Assembly (NCBI GenBank): GCA_001797495.1
Contig: MGPS01000003.1
Coordinates: 1-49,104 of the forward strand
Reading direction: 5' to 3'
From: Deltaproteobacteria bacterium GWC2_42_11
GTDB lineage: Bacteria; Desulfobacterota; GWC2-55-46; UBA9637; GWC2-42-11
Length of the DNA: 49,104 bases
In this document: positions 29,772 through 39,451 of the stretch, piece after piece
Layout of the letters: each line of letters begins with the position of its first letter
Numbering within the stretch: the stretch's first letter is position 1
The notes under the pieces: model-generated
Seen by the model: the letters and a program-made list of their open reading frames with translations, nothing else
The model's database searches: none
Told to the model about the DNA's origin: nothing
Position numbers and translations under genes: made by a program

Positions 29772-30298
29772 AGCCCATTATTTTTCTTGAATTCCATAGC
29801 AGGTGGAATCCCTTGCTCACAAACTCCCTTGGGGACGACAAAATTTTCAGGATAACCGCTGTAATATTCTTCTTCAACTTTATCCTGCTGTTTCATTTCA
29901 GAGGTTTTCTGCGGTGTTATAACCTCACCGCCGTTTTTTACCCATGCATTAATTCCACCCTCAAGGTCCAGGATATCAGTTATGCCCTTTTTTGCCAATA
30001 ACTTCTTCGCCCTGAAACTTCGCACCCCTGTGGTACAGTATAATACAACCTTGCTTTTGTAAGGGAAGTCCTTCATGCCCGCAATCTTGTCCACCGGAAT
30101 ATTAATTGCGCCAGATATATACCCTTTGTTAAATTCTGCAGGTGTCCTTACATCTATTATAAGCATATCCTTCTCGCCATCCTTTATCATGGCATGAAGT
30201 TCACCTGCGGTAACCATCCCTTTTTCAGCAACACAGCTAAATAAAAACAGCATAACAAACAGGGAAATAACCGTTATTATACTCTTTCTGGCATTCAT
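29768..30298 (-). CDS. Rhodanese-like domain lipoprotein
   Basis: Lipobox LFLFSC; IIDVRTPAEFNKGYISGAINIP; VLYCTTGVRS. Confidence 0.9.
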   Translation of the reverse strand: MNARKSIITVISLFVMLFLFSCVAEKGMVTAGELHAMIKDGEKDMLIIDVRTPAEFNKGYISGAINIPVDKIAGMKDFPYKSKVVLYCTTGVRSFRAKKLLAKKGITDILDLEGGINAWVKNGGEVITPQKTSEMKQQDKVEEEYYSGYPENFVVPKGVCEQGIPPAMEFKKNNGL

Positions 30299-30351
30299 AG
30301 TATTCTCAATTATATCGGTTGAAGTATAACCCGCTATCCGGCAAATATCAA

Positions 30352-30384
30352 CCAATTTGTATTGGCAATTTGTATTGGCAACAA
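30352..30384. repeat. 13-bp tandem repeat upstream of the rhodanese gene
   Basis: CAATTTGTATTGG repeated twice, then CAACAATGG. Confidence 0.7.
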
Positions 30385-30502
30385 TGGCATAAAAGACGCG
30401 TGAAAGACATTGACTTTCAAAAAAGTATATGCTATAAGAAATAATGTTTTTATATATGTCTCTGAAATCCCCAAAAAATCTAAAACCGATGAGGTGATAA
30501 CA

Positions 30503-30988
30503 ATGTTTAAGGTTGGAGATTTGGCGGTCTATCCTGCCCACGGTATCGGCGTTATACAGTCCATTGAAAAAAAGGAAACTTCAACAGGCGGGCAGATATT
30601 CTACATAATAAGAATTCTGGAAACAGGCGCAACAATTATGCTCCCGACCAGCAACATCAGTTCAGTCGGCTTGAGGAAGGTTGTTGACAAGACCATGCTG
30701 CCGAAGGTCTACAGTATACTCAAAAATAAAAAAGAGCCAACAAGTGACAGTCAAACATGGAACAGGCGCTACAGGGAATACATGGAAAAGATTAAATCAG
30801 GCTGTGTTATGGAGATTGCAAAGATTATCAGGGAACTCTACCTGCTTAAGTCAAACAAGGAATTGTCGTTTGGAGAAAAGAAGATGTTTAACCTTGCAAA
30901 GAGTCTGCTGGTAAAGGAACTTGCTATCACAAAAAATACTGTAGAAGAAAAGGTAGAGGCAGAACTCAATAAAATGATGGGAACTTAA
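30503..30988 (+). CDS. CarD family transcriptional regulator
   Basis: MFKVGDLAVYPAHGIGVIQSIEKKETSTGGQIFYIIRIL. Confidence 0.94.
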   Translation: MFKVGDLAVYPAHGIGVIQSIEKKETSTGGQIFYIIRILETGATIMLPTSNISSVGLRKVVDKTMLPKVYSILKNKKEPTSDSQTWNRRYREYMEKIKSGCVMEIAKIIRELYLLKSNKELSFGEKKMFNLAKSLLVKELAITKNTVEEKVEAELNKMMGT

Positions 30989-31013
30989 AAATATAAATGG
31001 AAAGGAGGTGATA

Positions 31014-32027
31014 ATGTTGATAATGATGAGGACCCTCCTTGTTATATTCGGTTCGGCAAGCGGTTATCTCATCGCAGAGCAGATACTGGGGGACAATGTA
31101 ACATCAATTGTAGGCCTTATAAGCGGCTTTATAATTTCAGTACTTGCAATAATATTTGAAGAACGGGTTAAAAAAACCCCCCTCAGAATCGTAATCGGCG
31201 GTGCCATAGGTCTTATTACAGGACTGGTTGTTTCCAATCTTGTTTCATATCCTATAGTAATCCACTTCTTTGAAAATAATATCCTCAAGATATTAACCTA
31301 TACCATGATAAACTGCCTTATAGGCTATATAGGGTTGAGCATAGGTATGAAAAAAGGGGATGAGTTCCATGGAGGTCATATATTTTCACTGCTTGGTGAA
31401 AAAGAGAGGGGGAGCGCGGACAGGGTGCTGGATACAAGCGTTATAATAGACGGAAGGATAGCGGACATCACTGAAGCAGGTTTTGTAGAAGGAGAAATAA
31501 TTATACCGCAGTTCGTCCTTCAGGAACTTCACTATATTGCAGATTCTGCTGATTCTATTAAAAGGACAAGGGGTAAACGGGGACTGGATATACTCCAGAG
31601 GCTGCAGAAACAAACGAGCACAAAAGTTACAATAACAGACAGGGATTTCCAGAATATAAAAGAGGTTGACGCTAAATTGATTGCACTTGCTAAGGAAATT
31701 AATGCCAGCATCGTTACAAATGATTCAAACCTGAGCAAGATTGCAGAACTGCATGGTATTTCAGTGCTGAATATAAACCACCTTGCAAATATACTCAAAT
31801 CAGTAGTATTGCCGGGCGAGGTAATGAACATCTTTGTCCTCAAAGAGGGTAAGGAGAACGGGCAGGGGATAGGCTATATCGACGACGGTACAATGGTCGT
31901 AATTGACAATGCAAAGAGGTTCCTTGGTAAAAATATGGATGTCGTTGTTACAAGCGTACTCCAGACCACCGGCGGAAGGATGATATTCTCACGGCTGAAA
32001 GACGACACAAAAGCAGAACTGCATTAA
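31014..32027 (+). CDS. PIN/TRAM domain membrane protein (YacL-like)
   Basis: N-terminal TM helices; LDTSVIIDGRIADI PIN motif; C-terminal TRAM-like region. Confidence 0.92.
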   Translation: MLIMMRTLLVIFGSASGYLIAEQILGDNVTSIVGLISGFIISVLAIIFEERVKKTPLRIVIGGAIGLITGLVVSNLVSYPIVIHFFENNILKILTYTMINCLIGYIGLSIGMKKGDEFHGGHIFSLLGEKERGSADRVLDTSVIIDGRIADITEAGFVEGEIIIPQFVLQELHYIADSADSIKRTRGKRGLDILQRLQKQTSTKVTITDRDFQNIKEVDAKLIALAKEINASIVTNDSNLSKIAELHGISVLNINHLANILKSVVLPGEVMNIFVLKEGKENGQGIGYIDDGTMVVIDNAKRFLGKNMDVVVTSVLQTTGGRMIFSRLKDDTKAELH

Positions 32028-32046
32028 CTTCAGAATTGGTTCAGCG

Positions 32047-32086
32047 AACACCCGTAGTCTGTATCTGAGGACTGCGGGTGTTTTTT
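32047..32086 (+). terminator. Rho-independent terminator
   Basis: AACACCCGTAGTC tgtatctga GGACTGCGGGTG then TTTTTT. Confidence 0.88.
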
Positions 32087-32099
32087 ATAAGAGGATACT

Positions 32100-32792
32100 T
32101 TGGCAAAGGTCGTGGCTATAATACCTGCTGCCGGCACAGGGAAAAGAATGGGTGCCGGGATTTCCAAACAATTTCTCCACTTAAACAATAAGCCCATACT
32201 TGCACACACATTGACAGTATTTGAAGAATGTGTTTTTGTAGATTCTATCATAGTCGCGGTTCATCCAGCAGAGATTGAATACTGCCGCAAAGAAATAGTT
32301 GAAAGGTTTAAATTAAAAAAGGTTACAGGGATTATTGAGGGCGGTGAGGAAAGGCAGGACTCTGTAAGGAATGCACTCTATTCAGCCTGTAAGTCTTATG
32401 ACATCGCAGTCATCCACGACAGCGTCAGGCCTTTTGTCAGCCAGTTGATAATAAAAAGATCTATTGATGCTGCTGAAAAAAATGGGGCATCTGTTGTCTG
32501 TGTACCTGTGAAAGATACGATAAAAGAGGTGTCAGAAGGCTATGTAATAAGAACGTTTGACCGCAAGAGGCTATGGGCTGTCCAGACCCCGCAGACATTC
32601 AAGATGGAAATCATAAAAACGGCACATGACAGGGCTCTTAAAAACAGCATAAAAACTACAGACGATGCAAGCCTTGTAGAGATGATGGGCTATAAGGTTA
32701 AGATTGTTGAAGGTTCTTATGATAACATCAAGATAACTACACCAGAGGATTTGATAATAGGAGAGGCAATCCACCCATTCACCAAATTATGA
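32100..32792 (+). CDS. ispD: 2-C-methyl-D-erythritol 4-phosphate cytidylyltransferase
   Basis: [34 protein letters not shown] start. Confidence 0.96.
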   Translation: MAKVVAIIPAAGTGKRMGAGISKQFLHLNNKPILAHTLTVFEECVFVDSIIVAVHPAEIEYCRKEIVERFKLKKVTGIIEGGEERQDSVRNALYSACKSYDIAVIHDSVRPFVSQLIIKRSIDAAEKNGASVVCVPVKDTIKEVSEGYVIRTFDRKRLWAVQTPQTFKMEIIKTAHDRALKNSIKTTDDASLVEMMGYKVKIVEGSYDNIKITTPEDLIIGEAIHPFTKL

Positions 32793-33271
32793 GAATAGGA
32801 TTTGGATATGATGCACACAGGCTTACAGAAGGGAGGAAACTAATCCTCGGCGGTGTGGATGTACCTTTTGAAAAGGGGCTTCTCGGGCATTCTGATGCAG
32901 ATGTCCTCCTCCACGCAATATGCGATGCGCTGCTGGGAGCAGCAGGCATGGGGGATATAGGAAGCCACTTCCCTGATACAGACCCTGCGTATAAGGACAT
33001 ATCCAGTTCAAAACTCATTTCACATATTCAGACCCTCATTAAAAATAATGGCCTTTCAATCGTCAATATAGATTCAACCATAGTTGCCCAGAGACCAAAA
33101 CTTGCTGAATATATCCCGCTAATGACAGCAAATATTGCAAAGACATTAAATCTTGATACAGGGCAGGTGAATGTAAAGGCAAAGACAGAAGAGGGTCTCG
33201 GTTTTACAGGCACAGGTGAAGGTATCGCTGCTTATGCAGTGGCATTGATACAGGTGAGAGGTGAGAGGTGA
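32789..33271 (+). CDS. ispF: 2-C-methyl-D-erythritol 2,4-cyclodiphosphate synthase
   Basis: [22 protein letters not shown]...[26 protein letters not shown]. Confidence 0.97.
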   Translation: MRIGFGYDAHRLTEGRKLILGGVDVPFEKGLLGHSDADVLLHAICDALLGAAGMGDIGSHFPDTDPAYKDISSSKLISHIQTLIKNNGLSIVNIDSTIVAQRPKLAEYIPLMTANIAKTLNLDTGQVNVKAKTEEGLGFTGTGEGIAAYAVALIQVRGER

Positions 33272-33281
33272 GAGGTGAGAG
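33254..33281 (+). repeat. (GTGAGAG)x4 tandem repeat spanning the ispF stop and gltX start
   Basis: GTGAGAG units at 33254, 33261, 33268 and 33275. Confidence 0.95.
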
Positions 33282-34680
33282 AAAAATACGAACTCGCTTT
33301 GCGCCAAGCCCTACAGGCTATCTCCATATAGGGAATGCAAGGACAGCGCTTTTTAATTTTCTATTTGCAAGACATCACAATGGGAGTTTCATACTTAGGA
33401 TTGAAGATACAGATAGGCAGAGGTCAACATTAGAATTTGAAAAATCTATTTTTAAAAACCTGAAATGGCTCGGCATTGACTGGGACAAAAGTCCTGGTGC
33501 AGAGTATCTTTACCGTCAGTCAGAAAGACTTGATATATACTTTAACCTTGCAGAGAAACTGCTGAAAGAGGGTAAGGCTTACAGGTGTTACTGCACAGAG
33601 GAAAGGCTGCACGAATTAAGAAAAAAACAGATGTCTATGGGCATGCCGCCAAGATACGATGGTAAATGCAGGTCATTGGCAGAAGAAGCAAAAGATACGC
33701 ATTATGTTGTGAGATTTAGGGTGCCTGAAAAGACCATAATACTCGAAGACATGGTGCATAAAAAGATTATCTTTGACTCAAGGCTGTTTGGAGACTTTAT
33801 AATCATCAACTCGGACGGGATTGCAACATATAACTTTGCAGCAGTAATTGATGACAGCATGATGGAGATAACCCATGTGATAAGGGGTGACGACCACCTG
33901 CCAAACACGCCGAGACAGATATTGCTGTTTGAGGCACTTGGTCTTAAACTGCCTAAATATGCCCATATCCCGTTAATACTCGGGAACGACTCATCTCCTA
34001 TCAGCAAAAGGCATGGAAGTGCATCTATAATGGAATTGCAGGCAGAAGGTTTTCTCCCTGAAGCAATCATAAACCATCTGTGTCATCTGGGCTGGTCGCC
34101 GGGAAGGGAATTCTTTTCTATAAAAGAGGCTATAGAGATGTTTTCCATTGAAAAATTATCCCGCTCACCTTCTGTCTTTGATATAGAAAGGCTTAGGAAG
34201 TTTAATATAAAATATATAGAGAAAAGTGATACAGACGAACTAATCAGGATGTCAAGACATTATTTCAGCAAAGATATACCTGAAGAAAGACTTAAAACAC
34301 TTATAGAGGCTTCTAAGTCAGAGGTGACAACACTCAGGGACTTACCTCATATACTCAAGCCTTTCCTGAAAGAACCTGTAATTGAAGAAGATGCAATGAA
34401 AGTTATTGCAGAACCATGTGCAAAAAAGGTCTTAGAGGCACTTATGGAAGAGGTTGTGGAGGAGACCTCTTTAACCGATTCAGTCTATCCTGATATTATA
34501 AAAAGACTGAAGGGAATGACAGGTGAAAAAGGTAAGAATCTTTTTATGCCGATAAGGGCTGCACTGACAGGCATGACAAAGGGGCTTGGACTTGAAAAGG
34601 TATTCCATCTCCTTGGGAAGGAGGAGGTCTTAAAGAGGGTCAGGAAAGCGCTTGCCATCAATACATTTTTTTTACCTTGA
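33268..34680 (+). CDS. gltX: Glutamate--tRNA ligase
   Basis: [30 protein letters not shown]. Confidence 0.97.
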   Translation: MRGERKIRTRFAPSPTGYLHIGNARTALFNFLFARHHNGSFILRIEDTDRQRSTLEFEKSIFKNLKWLGIDWDKSPGAEYLYRQSERLDIYFNLAEKLLKEGKAYRCYCTEERLHELRKKQMSMGMPPRYDGKCRSLAEEAKDTHYVVRFRVPEKTIILEDMVHKKIIFDSRLFGDFIIINSDGIATYNFAAVIDDSMMEITHVIRGDDHLPNTPRQILLFEALGLKLPKYAHIPLILGNDSSPISKRHGSASIMELQAEGFLPEAIINHLCHLGWSPGREFFSIKEAIEMFSIEKLSRSPSVFDIERLRKFNIKYIEKSDTDELIRMSRHYFSKDIPEERLKTLIEASKSEVTTLRDLPHILKPFLKEPVIEEDAMKVIAEPCAKKVLEALMEEVVEETSLTDSVYPDIIKRLKGMTGEKGKNLFMPIRAALTGMTKGLGLEKVFHLLGKEEVLKRVRKALAINTFFLP

Positions 34681-35929
34681 GTTTCATCCCATCCATTTCC
34701 ACAACCCTTATCTTTTCCCCTGCCTTTATAAGTTCATCACTCCATGCGTCCCAGTATTCACCGTCAATAAATACCTTGCCACCGTTCAGGATGTCTGTAT
34801 CAGCAAGTCCTGCGTCACCCAAAAGACCCTCTTTCCCGCTCACCGGTGTCTTATGTCTTATCTTTACTGCATAATACATGGCACCGACAAATACAGCAGT
34901 AACAAAAATGACTGTTGGCAGAACAACCCAGACAGAAAGCCTCATAAACGGCAGAGGCGATTCAAAGAGCATTAAAGAGCCGAGCGTTAATGCAATAATC
35001 CCTGCTACAGTCAAAAGTCCAAAACTTACAACCTTAATCTCTGCTATAAAAAATAAGACAGCAAGACCTATCAATAAAATGCCTGCATAGTTCACTGACA
35101 GCGTCTGCATTGCATAGAATGCAAGTATGAGGGATATGCCGCCCACAACACCCGGCAGTATTGCGCCTGGATTTGAAAGTTCAAAGTATATGCCAATGAG
35201 ACCTATCATCATAAGTATATATGCAACATTCGGATTGCTTATGGCATTTAATATGCTTAATCTCAAACCCATTTCAATATCTTTAACCTCTGCGCCCTTT
35301 GTCTTTAAAACCCTTTCACCTGATACCACCTCAACCTTTCTCCCGTCAATCGCCTCAAAGAGCGCATTTCTGTCAGGGGCAATAATCTCAATTACATTCA
35401 ATTTAAGCGCCTCCTCTGCTGTAATGGAAGCGCTCTCCCTGACCGCCTTTTCAGCCCATTCTGCATTCCTGTGTCTTTTTGCTGCAATCCCTTTTATGTA
35501 TGCAACTGCATCATTCTCAACCTTTTTTGACATTGTCTCATCCATCTTCTCGCCGCCCATTGCAACAGGGTGTGCTGCACCTATATTAGTGCCGGGTGTC
35601 ATTGCAGCGATATGAGAGGCATAAGTAATAAATACACCTGCTGATGCAGCCCTGGCGCCGCTCGGCGCAACATAGACTATCACAGGGACATCCGAAGAGA
35701 GTATCGCCTTTGTAATATCCCGCATGGACAGGTCAAGCCCGCCCGGCGTATCAAGTTGTATGATAATTACCTCAGCCTTTTCTTTTGATGCATTCTCAAT
35801 ACCCTTTACTATAAACTCGGACATTACAGGGTTGACAATGCCGTCAACAATGAGGTAGTGGATGGTCTGGGCATGGGCAGATGAATATAGAAATATCGTT
35901 AGGATAAAGATTGAGAGGAATTTTTTCAT
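34658..35929 (-). CDS. NfeD family membrane-bound ClpP-class serine protease
   Basis: QLDTPGGLDLSMRDITKAIL...APSGARAASAGVFI...NIGAAHPV; C-terminal NfeD OB-like domain; 3' end overlaps gltX. Confidence 0.93.
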   Translation of the reverse strand: MKKFLSIFILTIFLYSSAHAQTIHYLIVDGIVNPVMSEFIVKGIENASKEKAEVIIIQLDTPGGLDLSMRDITKAILSSDVPVIVYVAPSGARAASAGVFITYASHIAAMTPGTNIGAAHPVAMGGEKMDETMSKKVENDAVAYIKGIAAKRHRNAEWAEKAVRESASITAEEALKLNVIEIIAPDRNALFEAIDGRKVEVVSGERVLKTKGAEVKDIEMGLRLSILNAISNPNVAYILMMIGLIGIYFELSNPGAILPGVVGGISLILAFYAMQTLSVNYAGILLIGLAVLFFIAEIKVVSFGLLTVAGIIALTLGSLMLFESPLPFMRLSVWVVLPTVIFVTAVFVGAMYYAVKIRHKTPVSGKEGLLGDAGLADTDILNGGKVFIDGEYWDAWSDELIKAGEKIRVVEMDGMKLKVKKMY

Positions 35930-36044
35930 TGTTTGAATATAACAGGGATTTGATTATCTTGCAATCTTTTTAGCAACAATAAATGCCCGCAAGAAATCCT
36001 TTCAAGGCATTTTTTTGAAACCCTTACACTGATTTTATTCCCTT

Positions 36045-36803
36045 TCATCCATACAGCCCTTTTTCTTCCTTTTTCGGAACCTCCAAACCAAGTTCAGCCA
36101 TAACCTTCTTCATGTCCTCCCATACCTCTTTTTTCTTCCCCTCGTTTCTTAAAAGATATGCAGGGTGGTATGTGGGCATAAGTTTTATATTATTTTTATA
36201 ATAGGAAAACTGCCCTCTGACTTTTGTTATACCCGATACTGTATTAAGGAGTGAATGGACAGCATGGTTCCCCAAAGCAACAATTATTTTCGGTTTTATT
36301 GCATCAATCTGCTTCTCAAGGAATGGTCTGCATGCAGAAATTTCATCAGGTTCAGGCGCTCTGTTTTCAGGGGGTCTGCATTTAACCACATTGCAGATAT
36401 ACACGTCATCTCTTTTTAAACCCATTGCCTCAATAATCCTTGTAAGGAGTTGCCCTGCCCTCCCGACAAATGGTTCTCCCTGAAGGTCTTCCTCTTCACC
36501 AGGACCTTCTCCGATAAACATGAGCCTTGCATTCGGGTTCCCTGTACCAAAAACGATATTTGTCCTTGTCCTGTAGAGTTTGCACCTCTTACAATTACCA
36601 AGTTCCTCTTTAACGGATTCAAGGGTTGGCTTTATGTCTCCTGATTCATTGACAGGCGAGACGCCTGTCCTACTGTTGCCCCCTGACCCTTGACCCCTGA
36701 CCCTTGCCTCACATGGTATTTCCTTTATCCCGATGTCCTTTAGATAGCATAAATACTCTTTCAGTTGTTTTATAATAGCCGTGCGGTCTTTGCTGATAAA
36801 CAA
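36045..36803 (-). CDS. Family 4 (Fe-S) uracil-DNA glycosylase
   Basis: CKRCKLYRTRTNIVFGTGNPNARLMFIGEGPGEEEDLQGEPFVGRAGQLL. Confidence 0.94.
   Translation of the reverse strand: MFISKDRTAIIKQLKEYLCYLKDIGIKEIPCEARVRGQGSGGNSRTGVSPVNESGDIKPTLESVKEELGNCKRCKLYRTRTNIVFGTGNPNARLMFIGEGPGEEEDLQGEPFVGRAGQLLTRIIEAMGLKRDDVYICNVVKCRPPENRAPEPDEISACRPFLEKQIDAIKPKIIVALGNHAVHSLLNTVSGITKVRGQFSYYKNNIKLMPTYHPAYLLRNEGKKKEVWEDMKKVMAELGLEVPKKEEKGLYG
36651..36673. repeat. GACAGGCGAGACGCCTGTC-CTAC palindromic repeat inside the UDG gene
   Basis: Hairpin followed by CCTAC; encodes ..SRTGVSPVNE.. Confidence 0.75.
36680..36707. repeat. Heptanucleotide repeat cluster inside the UDG gene
   Basis: CCTGACC CTTGACC CCTGACC CTTG; encodes RVRGQGSG. 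Confidence 0.88.
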
Positions 36804-36852
36804 GGTAATCCTCCACTTTACAATCTCTGTTTTTTACTGTAGCATCAAAACC

Positions 36853-37722
36853 ATGTTTTTATCAATTACCTTGTTATCCATAGTCTTTGTAATCTTACTT
36901 CCGGAAAACGTCTATGCATGGGGACCTGCAACACACCTTGAACTCGCCAGTGATATACTGCACAATATAAACCTTCTGACCCCTGATATAAGGAACCTCC
37001 TTGTCAAATTCCCTTACGATTACCTATACGGGAATATAAGTGCGGATATCGTTGTCGCAAAGAACCTGTCAGAAGAACTCAAGCACTGCCATAACTGGAA
37101 GATCGGTTTAAATATACTCAGAAAGGCTTCGACACCATCGCAGAGGTCATTTGCATACGGTTATCTCTCTCACCTTGCAGCAGACACCGTAGCACACAAC
37201 TACTATATCCCCGAAAAACTGATACTCTCATTCTCAAGCAGGATACTGCGGCATACATACTGGGAACTCCGATTTGATGCAATGGCTGACAAAATGGTAT
37301 GGAGTCTTCCGCGGCAGATTGCAAGAGAGGTGTACATGGATAATGATAAACTGTTGAACTCTGTCCTTGAAGGCACACCACTATCCTTCAGAACAAACAA
37401 AACCATCTTTTCAGGTATACTCATGATACACCGCTTTGAACAGTGGCACAGGATGCTCGGTCTCCTTTCATCCAGTTCAAAATGGAAACTGACCTATGAA
37501 GACAAAAAATATTATTACCAACTCTCGCTGGGTGTAGTCCGCGATTTCCTTGTAAACGGCAGCAAGTCATTCTGTGTGACAGAAGACCCTACCGGCAAGG
37601 CAAGACTTGCCACTGCAAAAAAGATGAGGAGGAAATTGAAAACATTAAAATGGAACAATAAAGACTGGGAAGGTGCTGTGATAAATGCCATTCAGGCAAT
37701 TAAACAGCCACATGATATATAA
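36853..37722 (+). CDS. Zinc-dependent phospholipase C-like protein with signal sequence
   Basis: AWGPATHLELASDIL...SFAYGYLSHLAADTVAHNYYIPEKL pattern. Confidence 0.82.
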   Translation: MFLSITLLSIVFVILLPENVYAWGPATHLELASDILHNINLLTPDIRNLLVKFPYDYLYGNISADIVVAKNLSEELKHCHNWKIGLNILRKASTPSQRSFAYGYLSHLAADTVAHNYYIPEKLILSFSSRILRHTYWELRFDAMADKMVWSLPRQIAREVYMDNDKLLNSVLEGTPLSFRTNKTIFSGILMIHRFEQWHRMLGLLSSSSKWKLTYEDKKYYYQLSLGVVRDFLVNGSKSFCVTEDPTGKARLATAKKMRRKLKTLKWNNKDWEGAVINAIQAIKQPHDI

Positions 37723-37825
37723 TCTAATACAAATACATTCAATAAGATGACGATAACTTTTCGCTTTTAAACTGACCCCTAACCCTGAATTTTAGGTGGC
37801 ACAATTCGTCTTCTGCCAGCAACAT

Positions 37826-39010
37826 TCACTTACCTATCTCTTTTACAATAACATCCAGTATCCTCTCAGCGACCTCATCTTTTGAGAGTTTGGGCAATTC
37901 CGCAACCTCGCCTGTAGAGTGTATGATTGCAACCTGATTTACATCACTGCTAAAACCTTCTGTAGAGTTTGCAACAACGAGGTCAAGGTTTTTGGTTTTG
38001 AGTTTCTTCTTTGCATTGACAATTATATCATCTGTCTCAAGCGCAAAACCCACAAGGAACTGTCTTCTTTTCTGATTCCCCATCTCCTGCAGTATATCCC
38101 CTGTCCTCTCAATTTCTATTGCCAGTTTTGCCTCATCCTTTTTAACCTTTTTCCTGTGGCTTATCATCGGCTTGTAGTCTGAAACAGCAGCAGCCATTAT
38201 AACAACCGTTGACTGTGGATAATGCCTCATCGCTGCATCAGACATCTCATCCGCTGTTGCAACACTCACGAATGTTATACATGAGGGCGGTTTGAGATAA
38301 GACGGCCCGCTTACAAGAACAACCTCTGCTCCCCTTCTCTTTGCAGCCTTTGCAATAGCATAGCCCATTTTGCCAGAGGATGAGTTTGATATAAACCTCA
38401 CAGGGTCAATCGGCTCTCTTGTAGGACCTGCTGTAACAAGCACCTTTTCGCCCTTCATATCCTTTGGCGAAAGACACTCCTCTGCTGCATAAATAATATC
38501 CTCAAGCGGTGCAAGCCTTCCTTTGCCCTCGTAGCCGCATGCAAGTTCGCCTTCATCTGGTCCTACAAAAAAATAACCCACCCTTTTTAGCCTTGATATA
38601 TTCTTCTGAACAATCGGATTTTCATACATATTCACATTCATTGCAGGCGCAAAAAGTTTAGGGCATTTTGAAGCCATTATGATTGTTGTTAAAAGGTCGT
38701 CTGCAATGCCATTTGCAACCTTGCCTATTACATTTGCAGTTGCAGGCGCAATAATAATAATATCTGCCTTTTCCGCTATATCAATATGCCTTATGCTTGC
38801 ATCTTTGCTTATATCAAAAAGTTCTGTATAAACAGGATTTCCTGAAAGTGTCTGAAAAGAAAGCGGCGCAATAAATTCTGCTGCTGATTTAGTCATTACT
38901 GGATAGACATTTGCCCCTTTTTTTACAAGGAGCCTTGTCAGTTCAAGCGCCTTATATGCCGCAATCCCGCCTGTAATGCCTAACACTATATTTTTATCTT
39001 TGAGTATCAT
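37826..39010 (-). CDS. coaBC: Bifunctional phosphopantothenoylcysteine decarboxylase/phosphopantothenate--cysteine ligase
   Basis: NIVLGITGGIAAYKALEL; APAMNVNMYENPIVQKN; VTAGPTREPIDPVRFISNSSSGKMGYA. Confidence 0.96.
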   Translation of the reverse strand: MILKDKNIVLGITGGIAAYKALELTRLLVKKGANVYPVMTKSAAEFIAPLSFQTLSGNPVYTELFDISKDASIRHIDIAEKADIIIIAPATANVIGKVANGIADDLLTTIIMASKCPKLFAPAMNVNMYENPIVQKNISRLKRVGYFFVGPDEGELACGYEGKGRLAPLEDIIYAAEECLSPKDMKGEKVLVTAGPTREPIDPVRFISNSSSGKMGYAIAKAAKRRGAEVVLVSGPSYLKPPSCITFVSVATADEMSDAAMRHYPQSTVVIMAAAVSDYKPMISHRKKVKKDEAKLAIEIERTGDILQEMGNQKRRQFLVGFALETDDIIVNAKKKLKTKNLDLVVANSTEGFSSDVNQVAIIHSTGEVAELPKLSKDEVAERILDVIVKEIGK

Positions 39011-39195
39011 TTTCTATCCCGCCATGAACCAATAGCAAATATAATTATACCAGCAACTATCAGAAATAAATAGAACTTTGGCAGTTCAATGCCTGCCTTG
39101 GTATAAAACATAATATTGAGCATGCCCAGAAAAAACAGGACACTGCCGAAAACTGTTAAGCCGACCCTTTTTTTTGGCGAATGATTAGTTGACAT
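39007..39195 (-). CDS. Small two-TM hypothetical protein
   Basis: 62 aa ORF overlapping the coaBC start by 4 bp, two hydrophobic segments. Confidence 0.6.
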   Translation of the reverse strand: MSTNHSPKKRVGLTVFGSVLFFLGMLNIMFYTKAGIELPKFYLFLIVAGIIIFAIGSWRDRK

Positions 39196-39215
39196 AAAAA
39201 AACCTTCTTTGCAGA

Positions 39216-39340
39216 GTTCATGCTCAAAAATGTCTAGATGCAAGGCAGAGCAAGGCTTCAAGCGAGGCATACTTTTTGTAGTATGTTGAGCGCAGAAGCC
39301 GAAGCGACAACAACGCAGATGGACATTTTTCAGCGTGAAC
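39216..39340. repeat. Long palindromic (MITE/REP-like) repeat
   Basis: GTTCATGCTCAAAAATGTC...GACATTTTTCAGCGTGAAC ends; inner GGCTTC/GAAGCC and apical CATAC..GTATG. Confidence 0.8.
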
Positions 39341-39368
39341 CAACCCTTTTCCTCATCTCAATAGTTAG

Positions 39369-39451
39369 AGAGACATGGACAGGGCTGGAAAAACCGTCCG
39401 GGTGGGAGGTTTCAAGAGGCAACGGGTTTTGGAAGCCCTGTTCATGTCTCT
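39369..39451. repeat. Long inverted repeat overlapping the 3' end of the radical SAM gene
   Basis: AGAGACATGGACAGGGCT / AGCCCTGTTCATGTCTCT, 17 of 18 bp paired. Confidence 0.8.

Noticed and set aside
30352-30384. 13-bp tandem duplication as an iteron or operator
   Set aside because: Only two full copies with no supporting regulator logic; kept only as a minor repeat.
33254-33281. CRISPR-like array
   Set aside because: Units are 7 bp and contiguous without spacers; no cas genes. No CRISPR array seen in the window.
35960-36010. AAATGCC..GGCATTTTTTT hairpin as a terminator
   Set aside because: T-run orientation does not fit the flanking minus-strand genes and the loop is long; insufficient support.
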